From: Opitutaceae bacterium
GTDB lineage: Bacteria; Verrucomicrobiota; Verrucomicrobiia; Opitutales; Opitutaceae
Direction: 5' to 3'
DNA: 38,711 nt
NCBI GenBank assembly: GCA_030648295.1
Contig: JAUSID010000208.1
Location: forward strand, 1 to 38,711
Shown here: positions 25,798-34,739 of the stretch, in pieces
How positions within the stretch are numbered: the first letter of the stretch is position 1
Layout: each line of letters begins with the position of its first letter
Program-made: the position numbers and the translations under genes
The notes under the pieces: generated by a model
The model's database searches: none
What the model was told of the DNA's origin: nothing
What the model saw: the letters and a program-made list of their open reading frames with translations, nothing else

Positions 25798-25931
25798 AAG
25801 ATAAATACGGCATGTCGTGGCAGATCACGCCGACGGCGCTGCTGGAGCTGCTGGGCAGCAAGGACCGCGCGAAAGCGGCCCGCGTGATGCAGGCCATGAT
25901 GCAGATGACGAAGATCGACATCAAGAAGTGA
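25788..25931 (+). pseudogene. VOC-family (PhnB/3-demethylubiquinone methyltransferase-like) tail
   Basis: In the frame ending at TGA 25929-25931 the sequence GWLKDKYGMSWQITPTALLE, LLGSKDRAKAARVMQAMMQM and TKIDIKK is the typical C-terminus of PhnB-like VOC proteins. Only about 47 codons survive; the first 70% of the gene is lost at the junction with the truncated toxin. No start codon gives a sensible protein. Confidence 0.75.
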
Positions 25932-25941
25932 AGCAGGCCGC

Positions 25942-26205
25942 GGAGGACGAAGATGGGGAGACTTTGAAGAACGCGAGAACGCGAGACAACCGAGTCCGAA
26001 ACGCAGACGGCAGACGGCAGACGGCAGAGGACGAAGATGGGGAGACTTTGAAGAACGCGAGAACGCAAGACCCGGAAGCCAGAGGACAGAGGACGGACGA
26101 CAGACGGCAGACGGCGGAGGACGAAGATGGGGAGACTTCGAAGAACGCGAGAACGCGAGACAACCGAGTCCAAGGATCCGAAAACTAGAAAGAAGAAACG
26201 CCAAC
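25942..26205. repeat. Purine-rich direct repeats between relics and TonB receptor gene
   Basis: Three imperfect copies of an approximately 87-bp unit start near 25942, 26028 and 26117. Each has GGACGAAGATGGGGAGACTT, then GAAGAACGCGAGAACGC, and the copies are linked by short CAGACGG repeats. The plus strand is strongly purine-rich. A related GAAACCCGAAG tract runs on to about 26255. The array ends just past the 3' end of the receptor gene at 26278. It encodes no plausible protein. Confidence 0.8.
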
Positions 26206-26277
26206 GATTCGGAGTTGAACCCGAAACCCGAAGCGCAAAACGCGAAACCCGAAACCGTGCGCGGCGCGGCGCGCGCG

Positions 26278-29200
26278 CTAAAACCTGCCTTTCACGCCGA
26301 GGGTGATGTTCGTGGGATTGTCCCGCTCCTGGCGGACGAGATTCCGCCGGACCTGATAACGCACCTGGTGCTCGTTGGTGACGTTTGCGACTTCGCAGGT
26401 CAGGGTCAGCGAACGGCGGAGATCGAAGGCAAAGCTTGGGCTCACGAGCACCCGGCTGATCGAATACACATTCAAGGCCGGATTCGCGGCGTTGTAGGTG
26501 TCGAGATAACCGCTGGTGTAACTGATCCGCACGCGGCAGCTGAAGCGTCCATACCGCCAGCCGGGAACGAGATTGTAGACCCGGGGAACGAATCCCGCGA
26601 CCGAGCCGGAGCTCAGCTGGGCCGTGCCGCCAAAATCTCCGTAGGTCTCCAGCGCGGTATAATTGGCCATGAGGCTGAGCCCTTTGAGCAGGCCGGGCAG
26701 AAAAACGAACTGCTGTTGGTACGTCAGTTCAATCCCCCGCACGGTGGCCGTGCCGCCGTTGATCGAGGATCGCAGTTCAAAGCCGCGATACTCGCCGTTG
26801 AACCCATTGTCCGCGCTGTCGTCAATCTGGCCCACCGTCGCGCCGGTCACGATGTAATCCTTGATCGTCTTGTGGAACCAGCCGACGGAGACAAAGCCGG
26901 CCGGCTTGAAATAGTAATCGAGGTTCGCGTCCCAGTTGCGGCTCGATTGGGGCAGCAGGCCGGCGTTGTTCACCGTCACGAAGCCGCCGGTCTCGTTGGG
27001 TGTCTCGTTGGGAAACATGTTCGTCATGTTGGGCCGGCCGAAGCTCGTCGACCAGCTCAGCCGCGCTTTCATATTCGCCGTGATATCATGCGCGAGGTGT
27101 ACGCTTGGAAACGACTTGGTGTAGTCAGACGCGGCGACGCGAAACCGGCCGGCGTAGTCGCGCTCCGCGGAGCCCATGGGGTCCGCGGCCTGTTGGGCCG
27201 CGGTGCTGAGTACACGGGCGCGGCCATACCCGCGGCCCTCCGTCTCGGTTTTCTCCATCCTGACGCCGGCCAGGAAACTGGTGCGGCGTCGCCAGCCTTC
27301 ATTGCCGAAACGGCCGTCGGCCATGAGGTATCCCGCCGTCACCGTTTCCAGCGCTGACTGCCGGCCGGTGTAACGCTGCTGCTCGAAAAAGTACACGTTC
27401 TCGCGCCACAGTTCAGGCGAGACGGGCTTCTCGTTGCGCACGAGCATGCCAGCGTGCCAGTGAGGGATGCCAAAACTCGATCGCAACCGCGCCGAGGGGT
27501 CGTGGGGCAGGGCGCTGGTTCCAATATAGATATAACGGCGATCGCGACTGAACTCCTCGACCGCCACCTCGCGCCAGTCGAACCCGGCTTTCAGGAAAAG
27601 GGGCTGCTGGGCGAAAACCTGCAGCCGCGCATTGCCCGTAAAGCCAGTCACCTCCTCGTAGTCGTCCTGGTTGCGCAGCGTCAGGTTGTTTCCCGAGGGT
27701 CGAAAGTTGGCCGGGTTGGTGACATCCAAACCGCCGGTCTGGACGAAACGCGGATAGAGGTCCGATTCGGAACGATCGACGATCCAGCCGACATTGGACA
27801 CGCTGCTCACGAGATTGCCGCCCGATTTGCCCGTGCTGCGGTTCCAGCGATTCCAGCTATATGCACCGGTGTAATCGATCGTCAGCCGGTCATACTTGTG
27901 CTCCGCGCCGAGGCTGAGGTCCCCGTAGTGGCGATACGTCCGGATCATTTGATCCGTCGTGGTCACCTGGGTGGCGGCCACCTGTCGCGCGGTGGTGATT
28001 TGATCGGTGTAACCGGGCAGGATTCCCGCCGTGCCCGTGGTGCCCACCACCTGGTTCGTGAAAATCCGCGCCTGATACTGATGCACGTTGGGTTCGTTGT
28101 TGTGCACGTAGCCCGCAATGAAACGGAAGGTGGTGGCGGGTGAGAGTCGGAAGTCGGTGAGGAACCGGCCACTATAGATCTTCCGGTTATTGTATTTATC
28201 CATCACCCGATAGTCATAGTTGAAGGCTGGAACGTCGGTCGTGTTCTGGAACAGCCGGTCGGTGACGAAAAGCCCGTTGGAGTTTTCGACGTAGAACGCG
28301 TTGACGGAGATTCCGAGGTTCCGCTCTCCGCCGGCCACGTCGAAAACCTCCTGGTATCCGAGATTGAGCAGCGGGTGTTCGCGATGTTGCTGCTGGAAGT
28401 ACACCTGTTTCGTGAACGGCGCCGCATAGCGGACGGACGCGCTATAATCTATCCGGCGGCGCTCCTTCATGCTCAGCGGCGAGCGGCTCTTGAGATTGAT
28501 GGTGCCGCCGAGCGAGTCGGCGCCGGTGTCGGGCCGATGGCCCTTGGTCAGCTCGACCTCCGCAAATCCGGCGCCGGTGTAGTGCGCGGAGGAGAACGCC
28601 CGCGTGACTCCGGAACCGGCCTTGAGTCCGCCATCGATCGTCACGCGATTGTGCGTGGCCGGCGCGCCGCGCACCTGAATGCCGCTCGCCACGCCATCGT
28701 CGGAGAAGTTCACGGCCACCCCGGGCATCAGGCCGGCAAGTTCCGCGACGCTCATGTTGGGAAGGTCGCTGTACGAATCCATCGCGATGACATTCTTCAC
28801 GTTGTTCGCGTTCCTCTGCGCCGTGAGCGTGGCGGCGGCGCCTTCGCGGTCGGCACTGACCGTGAACTCACCCAGGCGGTACACCTTGCTGGTGAGATCA
28901 AAATTACGGGTGACGGTCGCGCCGCCGCGGATGGTTACGGTGTCGCGCGACGCGTCCAAGTCGGTGTAGGCCGCGACGACTTCATGCAGACCATCGGGCA
29001 GGCCGTGAAAGGCGTAATGACCGGTGTCGTCGGTACGCGTGGTGCGATTGAGTCCGGGCAGTTCGACGGTGGCCCCGGGGAGAAGATTGCGCGTGGCCTG
29101 GTTGCTCACCCAACCGGAGATGCTGCCCGTGCCGGCCGCTGGCGCTTGCGCGAGCGCGCCGGTCGGGCGCAGGCCGAGCTGAACGAGCAGGAACAGACCG

Positions 29201-29283
29201 AATGCGAGTCGGGAGAGGTGGGACGGCCGGATACGGCGGCCGGAGGCGAACCACGCGAACATTGGGAGCGGCAGACCTTGCAT
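26278..29283 (-). CDS. TonB-dependent outer-membrane receptor with carboxypeptidase-like N-terminal domain (1)
   Basis: The product is 1001 residues from ATG 29283; ATG 29262 is also possible. In order: signal peptide (FGLFLLVQLGLRPTGALAQA); a CarbopepD_reg-like domain (GSISGWVSNQATRNLLPGAT to TVTRNFDL, about 50-130); a plug domain (VKNVIAMDSYSDLPNMSVAE, GIQVRGAPATHNRVTIDGG, KGHRPDTGADSLGGTINLKS); then a long beta-barrel ending in the aromatic GVKGRF. Such receptors use TonB energy to import bulky ligands, here probably oligosaccharides given the sugar-transport genes upstream on the same strand (138 bp after the permease gene). The second receptor at 31612 is a paralogue, with the same SRSPLSM plug end and NETPNE barrel motif. 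Confidence 0.88.
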   Translation of the reverse strand: MQGLPLPMFAWFASGRRIRPSHLSRLAFGLFLLVQLGLRPTGALAQAPAAGTGSISGWVSNQATRNLLPGATVELPGLNRTTRTDDTGHYAFHGLPDGLHEVVAAYTDLDASRDTVTIRGGATVTRNFDLTSKVYRLGEFTVSADREGAAATLTAQRNANNVKNVIAMDSYSDLPNMSVAELAGLMPGVAVNFSDDGVASGIQVRGAPATHNRVTIDGGLKAGSGVTRAFSSAHYTGAGFAEVELTKGHRPDTGADSLGGTINLKSRSPLSMKERRRIDYSASVRYAAPFTKQVYFQQQHREHPLLNLGYQEVFDVAGGERNLGISVNAFYVENSNGLFVTDRLFQNTTDVPAFNYDYRVMDKYNNRKIYSGRFLTDFRLSPATTFRFIAGYVHNNEPNVHQYQARIFTNQVVGTTGTAGILPGYTDQITTARQVAATQVTTTDQMIRTYRHYGDLSLGAEHKYDRLTIDYTGAYSWNRWNRSTGKSGGNLVSSVSNVGWIVDRSESDLYPRFVQTGGLDVTNPANFRPSGNNLTLRNQDDYEEVTGFTGNARLQVFAQQPLFLKAGFDWREVAVEEFSRDRRYIYIGTSALPHDPSARLRSSFGIPHWHAGMLVRNEKPVSPELWRENVYFFEQQRYTGRQSALETVTAGYLMADGRFGNEGWRRRTSFLAGVRMEKTETEGRGYGRARVLSTAAQQAADPMGSAERDYAGRFRVAASDYTKSFPSVHLAHDITANMKARLSWSTSFGRPNMTNMFPNETPNETGGFVTVNNAGLLPQSSRNWDANLDYYFKPAGFVSVGWFHKTIKDYIVTGATVGQIDDSADNGFNGEYRGFELRSSINGGTATVRGIELTYQQQFVFLPGLLKGLSLMANYTALETYGDFGGTAQLSSGSVAGFVPRVYNLVPGWRYGRFSCRVRISYTSGYLDTYNAANPALNVYSISRVLVSPSFAFDLRRSLTLTCEVANVTNEHQVRYQVRRNLVRQERDNPTNITLGVKGRF

Positions 29284-29421
29284 GGCAGGGAGGGGGTGGG
29301 GTTGAGGGCGGGGCAGTGGGACCCCGGGGGTAGCGAGAACCCACAAAACGCTCCCGCGCGATTTGTGCAATCAGACAAGTCTGAGATCGGCACAAACCCA
29401 AGGGGCCAGCAGGCCCGGCGG

Positions 29422-30396
29422 TCATTCCTCCCGCCGGCGCAACCGGTCGATCCCCACCGCAAGCACGATCAGCGATCCTTTTGCGACGAGTTGCCAGAAA
29501 AAGGACACGTTCATCAAGGTCAGCCCGTTGTTGAGCACTGCGATCAGGAATGCGCCGTAAAGCGTCCCAACGACGGACCCGATGCCGCCCGCAAAGCTGG
29601 TTCCGCCGAGGATGACCGCGGCAATGGCGTCGAGTTCATAACCTGTCCCTAATTGACCATTGGCGCTGTAAAGCCGACTCGCGCTCATCACGCCGCCGAG
29701 TGCGGCCAGCGTGCCGCTAATCGCGTAGACGCTCGTGATCACGGCCGCCTGATTGATGCCGGCGAGGTGCGCTGCCTCGGGGTTGCCGCCGACGGCGTAA
29801 ACGTCGCGGCCGAACACCGTCCGCTTCAGCACCAACGCACTCGCCATCACCACGGCCGCGGCCACCACCACCAGCCATGGCACGGGCCCGAGATAATCGT
29901 TGCCGATCCAGCCAAATCCGAGGTCGTTGTTGATTACCGAAGTGCCGCCCGCCAGGAGATAGGCCGCCCCGCGAAGTGCCGTATATGTGCCCAGTGTGAT
30001 GATGAATGGCGGCAGGCCGCCGCGCACGACGGCGAGCCCGGTCAGCGCTCCGACCGCGGCGCCCGTCAGGAGGCTCGCCGGCACCGCACTCCAGGCCCAT
30101 CCGGCGCTCAGCGAGAGTTGCACCGCGATCACCGCCGTCACGCCGAGCACTGAACCAACGGCCAGGTCGATGCCGCGCGTGAGCACGACGAATGTCATCC
30201 CGGCCGCCAGCACCACGTTGATCGACGCCTGCCGCGCGACGTTCGTCAGATTCGCCGCCGTCAGGAAATTCGGCGTGAGCAAGGCAAACAGAACGCCCAC
30301 GGCGAGAAGCATCGGCAGAATACCGAGCGTTTCCAGCCAGCGTGGTCGCGAATTGCCGGCCGGTGTCGCTGCCTCGGCGGGAACAGGTGCATTCAT
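29422..30396 (-). CDS. rbsC: Sugar ABC transporter permease (RbsC family)
   Basis: The product is 324 residues from ATG 30396; upstream frame codons are the reverse frame of the binding-protein gene. It is a hydrophobic protein with eight to ten membrane segments and the family motifs: RQASINVVLAAGMTFVVLT, GIDLAVGSVLG, PPFIITLGTYTALRGAAYLL, RDVYAVGGNPEAAHLAGI and AVILGGTSFAGGIGSVVGTL. It belongs to the BPD_transp_2 group (ribose, xylose, other monosaccharides). It follows the binding-protein gene by 25 bases. No RbsA-type ATPase is encoded here, so an unlinked ATPase is probably shared. The symbol is by family; the sugar is not determined. Confidence 0.9.
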   Translation of the reverse strand: MNAPVPAEAATPAGNSRPRWLETLGILPMLLAVGVLFALLTPNFLTAANLTNVARQASINVVLAAGMTFVVLTRGIDLAVGSVLGVTAVIAVQLSLSAGWAWSAVPASLLTGAAVGALTGLAVVRGGLPPFIITLGTYTALRGAAYLLAGGTSVINNDLGFGWIGNDYLGPVPWLVVVAAAVVMASALVLKRTVFGRDVYAVGGNPEAAHLAGINQAAVITSVYAISGTLAALGGVMSASRLYSANGQLGTGYELDAIAAVILGGTSFAGGIGSVVGTLYGAFLIAVLNNGLTLMNVSFFWQLVAKGSLIVLAVGIDRLRRREE

Positions 30397-30421
30397 CCGG
30401 ATGGCTGTCCCGACCGCCGTC

Positions 30422-31378
30422 TCACTGCGACGACCAGCCCCGGTACTTCGCAATGTTGTCGCGCGTGACGAGCGACACCGACACGAGCAACGGATCCTGC
30501 GCCGGTTTGCGTCCCTGCAGGAGCTCGAAACCCACTTCGAGTGCCTTGCCCGCCATTGCAAACGGATCTTGCGCTGAAGTGGCGAGGAACGCGCCCTTCG
30601 GATCTCGCAACGCTCTTTCCGCATCCGGGGCGCCGTCCACTCCGACCACAAAAACGTTATCCCGCCGGGCCTGCCGAATCGCCAGCGCCGCGCCGAGTCC
30701 GGTCGGATCATTGATCGCGAAGACGGCATCGAGTTCCGGATAGGCCGTGAGCAGGTCGGTCATCACATTCATCCCGCCCATCCGGTTGCCGCCGGCATTC
30801 TGATCGCGCGAGAGCACTTTGATTCCCGGGTGCCGCCGGAACACTTCCTCCGCACCCGCCACGCGATCCATCACGGCCGAAACGGGCGGACCGTTGATGA
30901 TCACGACCTGGCCCTTGCCGCCGAGTTTCTGCGCGACGAATTCGGCCGCGAGCCGGCCGGCCTGCAGATTGTCGGACATCACCGTCGCCGAGACCCCGCC
31001 CTCCGCCGCGACATCGACCGCGATCACAATGATGCCCGCGGCCCGCGCTTTTTTCACCGCCGGCGCGATTCCCTTCGTGTCCGCTGCGCCAAGCACGATG
31101 AGATCGACCTTCGCCGCGATGAAATCCTCGATGTGGTTCGTCTGCAGGTTGAGATCATAATTCGCGGACAGCGCGCTGAATTTCACGCCGGCACCGCCCA
31201 ACTCGCGCGCCTTGGCTTCGGCGCCTTTCGCGACCTGCACGAAAAACGGATTGCCAAGGTCGCCCACGGTGAGCCCGACGGATTTCAGCGGGCGCTGGGC
31301 GGCGGCGGGCGCGGCGAAAGAAACCAGCGCCGCCAGCGTGGTGATAACGATACGTGGGATGACACAAAGAGGTTTCAT
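30422..31378 (-). CDS. rbsB: Periplasmic sugar-binding protein (RbsB-like)
   Basis: The product is 318 residues from ATG 31378. It has a signal peptide (IVITTLAALVSFAAPAAAQ), then the Peripla_BP_4 fold: VGLTVGDLGNPFFVQVAKGA, VDLIVLGAADTKGIAPAVKK, GIIVIAVDVAAEGG, VSATVMSDNLQAGRLAAEF, GQVVIINGPP, LDAVFAINDPTGLGAALAIR and VFVVGVDGAPDAE. The N-P-F-F and the D-N-L-Q and D-G-A positions are typical sugar-binding residues of ribose/galactose-type proteins. It feeds the permease encoded next. Ligand specificity is uncertain. Confidence 0.9.
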   Translation of the reverse strand: MKPLCVIPRIVITTLAALVSFAAPAAAQRPLKSVGLTVGDLGNPFFVQVAKGAEAKARELGGAGVKFSALSANYDLNLQTNHIEDFIAAKVDLIVLGAADTKGIAPAVKKARAAGIIVIAVDVAAEGGVSATVMSDNLQAGRLAAEFVAQKLGGKGQVVIINGPPVSAVMDRVAGAEEVFRRHPGIKVLSRDQNAGGNRMGGMNVMTDLLTAYPELDAVFAINDPTGLGAALAIRQARRDNVFVVGVDGAPDAERALRDPKGAFLATSAQDPFAMAGKALEVGFELLQGRKPAQDPLLVSVSLVTRDNIAKYRGWSSQ

Positions 31379-31472
31379 TGGCGGTGGGTCCGATAGCCCG
31401 CGTCACCGTGCCGTCTTCGGCAAAAATTTCCACGCCCAAATCGTCCAGGGGCGCTTGATAATTAGACATAAG

Positions 31473-31583
31473 ATGGAGGGACGACCTCTGCGTCGTCCGC
31501 TCCCGGGCCAACACACGTTTCGACTTTCCCGAGTGGAATGTCCTTCGGAAGGCGATCGGCCGGCGCGGAGGCCGGCCCTCCAT
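31473..31583. mobile_element. MITE-like element, copy 2 (inverted relative to copy 1)
   Basis: The same ATGGAGGG...CCCTCCAT ends are present (31473-31480 and 31576-31583), with the shared core at 31518-31555 and the shared outer segment TTAATGACGTTGTGTTT (31597-31613). It lies between the 3' end of the TonB receptor gene and the start of rbsB. The outer segment covers the last two bases of the receptor's TAA stop. There are no coding features. Confidence 0.65.
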
Positions 31584-31611
31584 CGATTTCCAAAATTTAA
31601 TGACGTTGTGT

Positions 31612-34600
31612 TTAGAACCGTCCACTGACGCCGACCGTGAAGGCCGTTCCGGGATAGTTGTAATACTGCAACTGATCCGGAACGCCACGGTAGCGCCTCT
31701 GCGGCACGTTCGTGAGGTTGTCGATGTCGAGCGTGAGGTTGAGCCCCGGTCGCACCTGGTACGAGAAGCCGACGTTGATCAGTTTACGTTCGACGCGGTA
31801 CAAGTTCCGACCAAGCGCGTTCGCCGAGTAACTGGTGAGAAACGTGCTCGCATAATTCACCAGCAGCCGTGTGCTGAATCCACGATAACGCCACGTGAGG
31901 CTGCCGTTCGCCGTCCGTGGAACGAAGCCCGCCACCTGGCCGGTCGTGAGCGTGGTCCGTCCGCCAAAATCGCCATGCGTGTCGAGCAGCGTGTAATTGA
32001 TCATGCCGCTCAAGCCCTTGAGGATGCCTGGCAGGAAAGTGAACTGCTGCTGGTAGCTGAACTCCCAGCCTTGGACAATGGCGGTGCCGGCATTGGCCGA
32101 GTGCAGGATCGTCCAGCCCGGATATTCGCCGCTGAAGCCGTTGTCGTTGGCCGTGCCGATCGTGCCGGATTCGATCCCGTTCACAATATAGTCCTCGATC
32201 GTCTTGTGGAACCAGCCGACGGAGAGGCTGCCAACGGGCTCGAAGTAGTACTCGAGCGTCGCATCCCAGTTCTCGGCTGTCTGCGGAAGCAGCGCCGGGT
32301 TGTTGATCGTGAGCGTCTGGTTGTTCTCGTTGGGCGTTTCGTTCGGCACGAGATTGTTGAACCGCGGCCGGCCGAAGCTGGACGACCAGCTGAGCCGCGC
32401 CTTCAGGTTGTCGGTGACGTCGTGCGAAAGATGCACGCTCGGAAACGCCTTCGTGTAGCTGCCGGTGACCTCGCGGCGGTTGTCGGCGTAATCGCGCTGG
32501 GCCGTACCAACCGGGTCCGCCACTCGCTGCGCATTCGTGCTCAGCCGCCGGGCGCGAACCCAGCCCATGGCTTCGTTTTCCGTTCTTTCAAACCGCACGC
32601 CACCAAGAAAACCGGTGCGGCCCCGCCAGCCGTCGCGCCCAAACCGGCCCTGCGTCATCGCGTAAGCGGCCGACACGGTCTCGGTCACCTCGCTCGTTCC
32701 GGTGTACTTCACCTGCTCATGATAATAGAGATCCTCATTCCAAATCGTGGGATCGATGAGCGCGCGCGCCCGGATGAACTGCGATGCCTCCCAGACGGGC
32801 AGCTGCCGGCCCGTCTTCACCCGGTCCATCGGCACCATCGGCGCCTCCGCCGGCAGCGCGGACGTGCCGGTGTAGCTCCAGCGGCGCGAGGCGCTCTGCA
32901 GCGCGACGAGTTGCTCGCGCCAGTGAAAACCGACCTTCGCGTGCATGGGGAAACGCAGCGGCAGCGCGTACCGGACGTCACCGCGCAGCTCGCTCACCTC
33001 ATGAACCTGTTTGTTGTTGCCATTCGTGAGCCCGTTCGGCGCGGGGCGATAATTGTTGGGGTCGGTGAAGTCCGGGCCGCCGTTCTGGATGAACTTCGGG
33101 TACAGATCCGACTCGGTGCGATCGAGAATCCAGCCGGCACCGGTCAGCCGGTTGACCAGCACGCCGCCCTCGCCGTTGCCGATGTTGATGTGCGTCTGGG
33201 TATGCCGCGCGTTGTACTCGATCTGCCACGGGCCCCAATCGTGCTCGGCGCCAATGTCGGCGCGGCGCAACCGGTTGAAGAAATTGTTCGGGCCGGTCAT
33301 CGTGATGTCGATCGTGGACGTGGGCACCGGGCGCACCGTGGTGACGCGGTCCGTGAAGCCGGGCACGATGCTCGAGTTCGTGGCGTTGGGCACGAAATTC
33401 TGGTTCTGGCTGCCCGTGTATGCACGGGTTTCGTAGAGGCGCCGATACACCTCCGAGTGATCGATGTACGCGGCGAGAAACTTGAGCTTCGTGGAGGGGG
33501 ACAGCCGGTACTCGATCTTCGTGTTCACATTTTTCTGCCGCCGGTGGTTGTAGAGGTCGCTGGTGCGGTAGTCCCAGACGTACGCCGGCTGGTTCGTCGT
33601 ATTTTGGAAATCGCGCTGGGTGATCAGCGATCCCATCGCCGTCTCGCTGTTGAATACATTCACGACCAGCCCGAGATTGCGGTCGCCGCCGAACGCGTCG
33701 AACACCTCCTGGTATGAAAAGTTGGCGAGCCCATGGGTGCGGTTCGCCGCGCGCAGCGGGATCTGCTGGGTGAATGGCGGCGCCGTGCGTGCGGACAAGG
33801 TGTAGGTGAACCGGCGCTTCTCGCGCATGCTGAGTGGCGAACGGCTCTTGAAATTGATCGTGCCGCCCAGCGAGTCCGCGCCTTTGTCGGGCGTGTGGCC
33901 CTTGATCAACTCCACCTGCTCGAACATCGCCCCCGTGATGTTGTTGACGAAAATCGAGCGGCTCATCGCGCTCTGGCCGGTGAGCAGTGCGCCATCCATC
34001 GTCACCATGTTGAGCCCCGGGCCCATGCCGCGGACGTTGAAGCCGGACAGGTTGCCGCCCGCGTCGAGTTCCCCGTAAATCCCCGGCAACCGGATCGCGA
34101 CTTCGCCCGCGTTCATGTTCGGCAGATTTCCGAACGAGTCGGTGGCGGCGACGTTCTTGACGTTTTCCGCATTGCGCTGCGCGGTAATCGCGAGGGCGTC
34201 ACCCTCGCGCTCGCCGACCACCTTGAACTCCTGCAATTGATAAATTGCCGTGGTGAGATCGAAGTTCCTCACGGCTCGCTGCCCCGCGGTGATTGTCACC
34301 TGCAACCGGTCAGGGTCCAAGCCGATGTAGGACGCGATGAGCTCATGCGTGCCCGCCGGCACGCCGGTAAGAACGTACCGGCCGGTGGTGTCGGTGAGCG
34401 TGGCGAGCCGGAGTTGCGGCACCTCGATTTTTGCGCCTTCGAGCAGGTTGCCGGTGGCCGTATTGCTCACCGTTCCGGTGATGATGCCCGTGTCGGCGGC
34501 GGGCGCGGCCGGCGACAGCAGGGCGAGGAAGAAGCCGGCGAGAAAGAGCAGCGAGCGGCGCAGCGGGCGCGAAGAGACAGCGATCAGGCAATCCGCCAAT

Positions 34601-34659
34601 TCGTAATTCACAGTGGTCGGGGTTGAGTCCCACCTATGGCGAGCGGGAAACGGCACCAT
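31612..34659 (-). CDS. TonB-dependent outer-membrane receptor with carboxypeptidase-like N-terminal domain (2)
   Basis: The product is 1015 residues from ATG 34659. A GTG at 34611, closer to the signal segment LLFLAGFFLALLSPAAPAA, would remove 16 residues. Order: signal peptide; CarbopepD_reg-like domain (GIITGTVSNTATGNLLEGAK to VRNFDLTT); plug (VKNVAATDSFGNLPNMNAGE, GFNVRGMGPGLNMVTMDGAL, KGHTPDKGADSLGGTINFKS); barrel ending GVSGRF. It is paralogous to the receptor at 26278 and on the same strand, with rbsBC between them, so the four genes look like one uptake cluster. The two probably bind different but related ligands. Specificity is not predictable. Confidence 0.88.
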   Translation of the reverse strand: MVPFPARHRWDSTPTTVNYELADCLIAVSSRPLRRSLLFLAGFFLALLSPAAPAADTGIITGTVSNTATGNLLEGAKIEVPQLRLATLTDTTGRYVLTGVPAGTHELIASYIGLDPDRLQVTITAGQRAVRNFDLTTAIYQLQEFKVVGEREGDALAITAQRNAENVKNVAATDSFGNLPNMNAGEVAIRLPGIYGELDAGGNLSGFNVRGMGPGLNMVTMDGALLTGQSAMSRSIFVNNITGAMFEQVELIKGHTPDKGADSLGGTINFKSRSPLSMREKRRFTYTLSARTAPPFTQQIPLRAANRTHGLANFSYQEVFDAFGGDRNLGLVVNVFNSETAMGSLITQRDFQNTTNQPAYVWDYRTSDLYNHRRQKNVNTKIEYRLSPSTKLKFLAAYIDHSEVYRRLYETRAYTGSQNQNFVPNATNSSIVPGFTDRVTTVRPVPTSTIDITMTGPNNFFNRLRRADIGAEHDWGPWQIEYNARHTQTHINIGNGEGGVLVNRLTGAGWILDRTESDLYPKFIQNGGPDFTDPNNYRPAPNGLTNGNNKQVHEVSELRGDVRYALPLRFPMHAKVGFHWREQLVALQSASRRWSYTGTSALPAEAPMVPMDRVKTGRQLPVWEASQFIRARALIDPTIWNEDLYYHEQVKYTGTSEVTETVSAAYAMTQGRFGRDGWRGRTGFLGGVRFERTENEAMGWVRARRLSTNAQRVADPVGTAQRDYADNRREVTGSYTKAFPSVHLSHDVTDNLKARLSWSSSFGRPRFNNLVPNETPNENNQTLTINNPALLPQTAENWDATLEYYFEPVGSLSVGWFHKTIEDYIVNGIESGTIGTANDNGFSGEYPGWTILHSANAGTAIVQGWEFSYQQQFTFLPGILKGLSGMINYTLLDTHGDFGGRTTLTTGQVAGFVPRTANGSLTWRYRGFSTRLLVNYASTFLTSYSANALGRNLYRVERKLINVGFSYQVRPGLNLTLDIDNLTNVPQRRYRGVPDQLQYYNYPGTAFTVGVSGRF

Positions 34660-34739
34660 GAAACACGTGCCGCTCGCGACAACCGTATTTCCCTGAATAA
34701 CCTGTCAGGTTCGACCGAGGCGCGGACCTCCCGCCAGGG

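Noticed and set aside
25942-26205. Possible CRISPR array in the repeats
   Set aside because: The copies are about 87 bp long, imperfect and contiguous, without unique spacers of regular size, and no cas gene is present.
31600-33717. Long plus-strand open frame (about 705 codons) opposite the second TonB receptor
   Set aside because: It is antisense to a clear TonB receptor, rich in Arg/Val/Ala with no domain. High-GC genes commonly leave such frames open.
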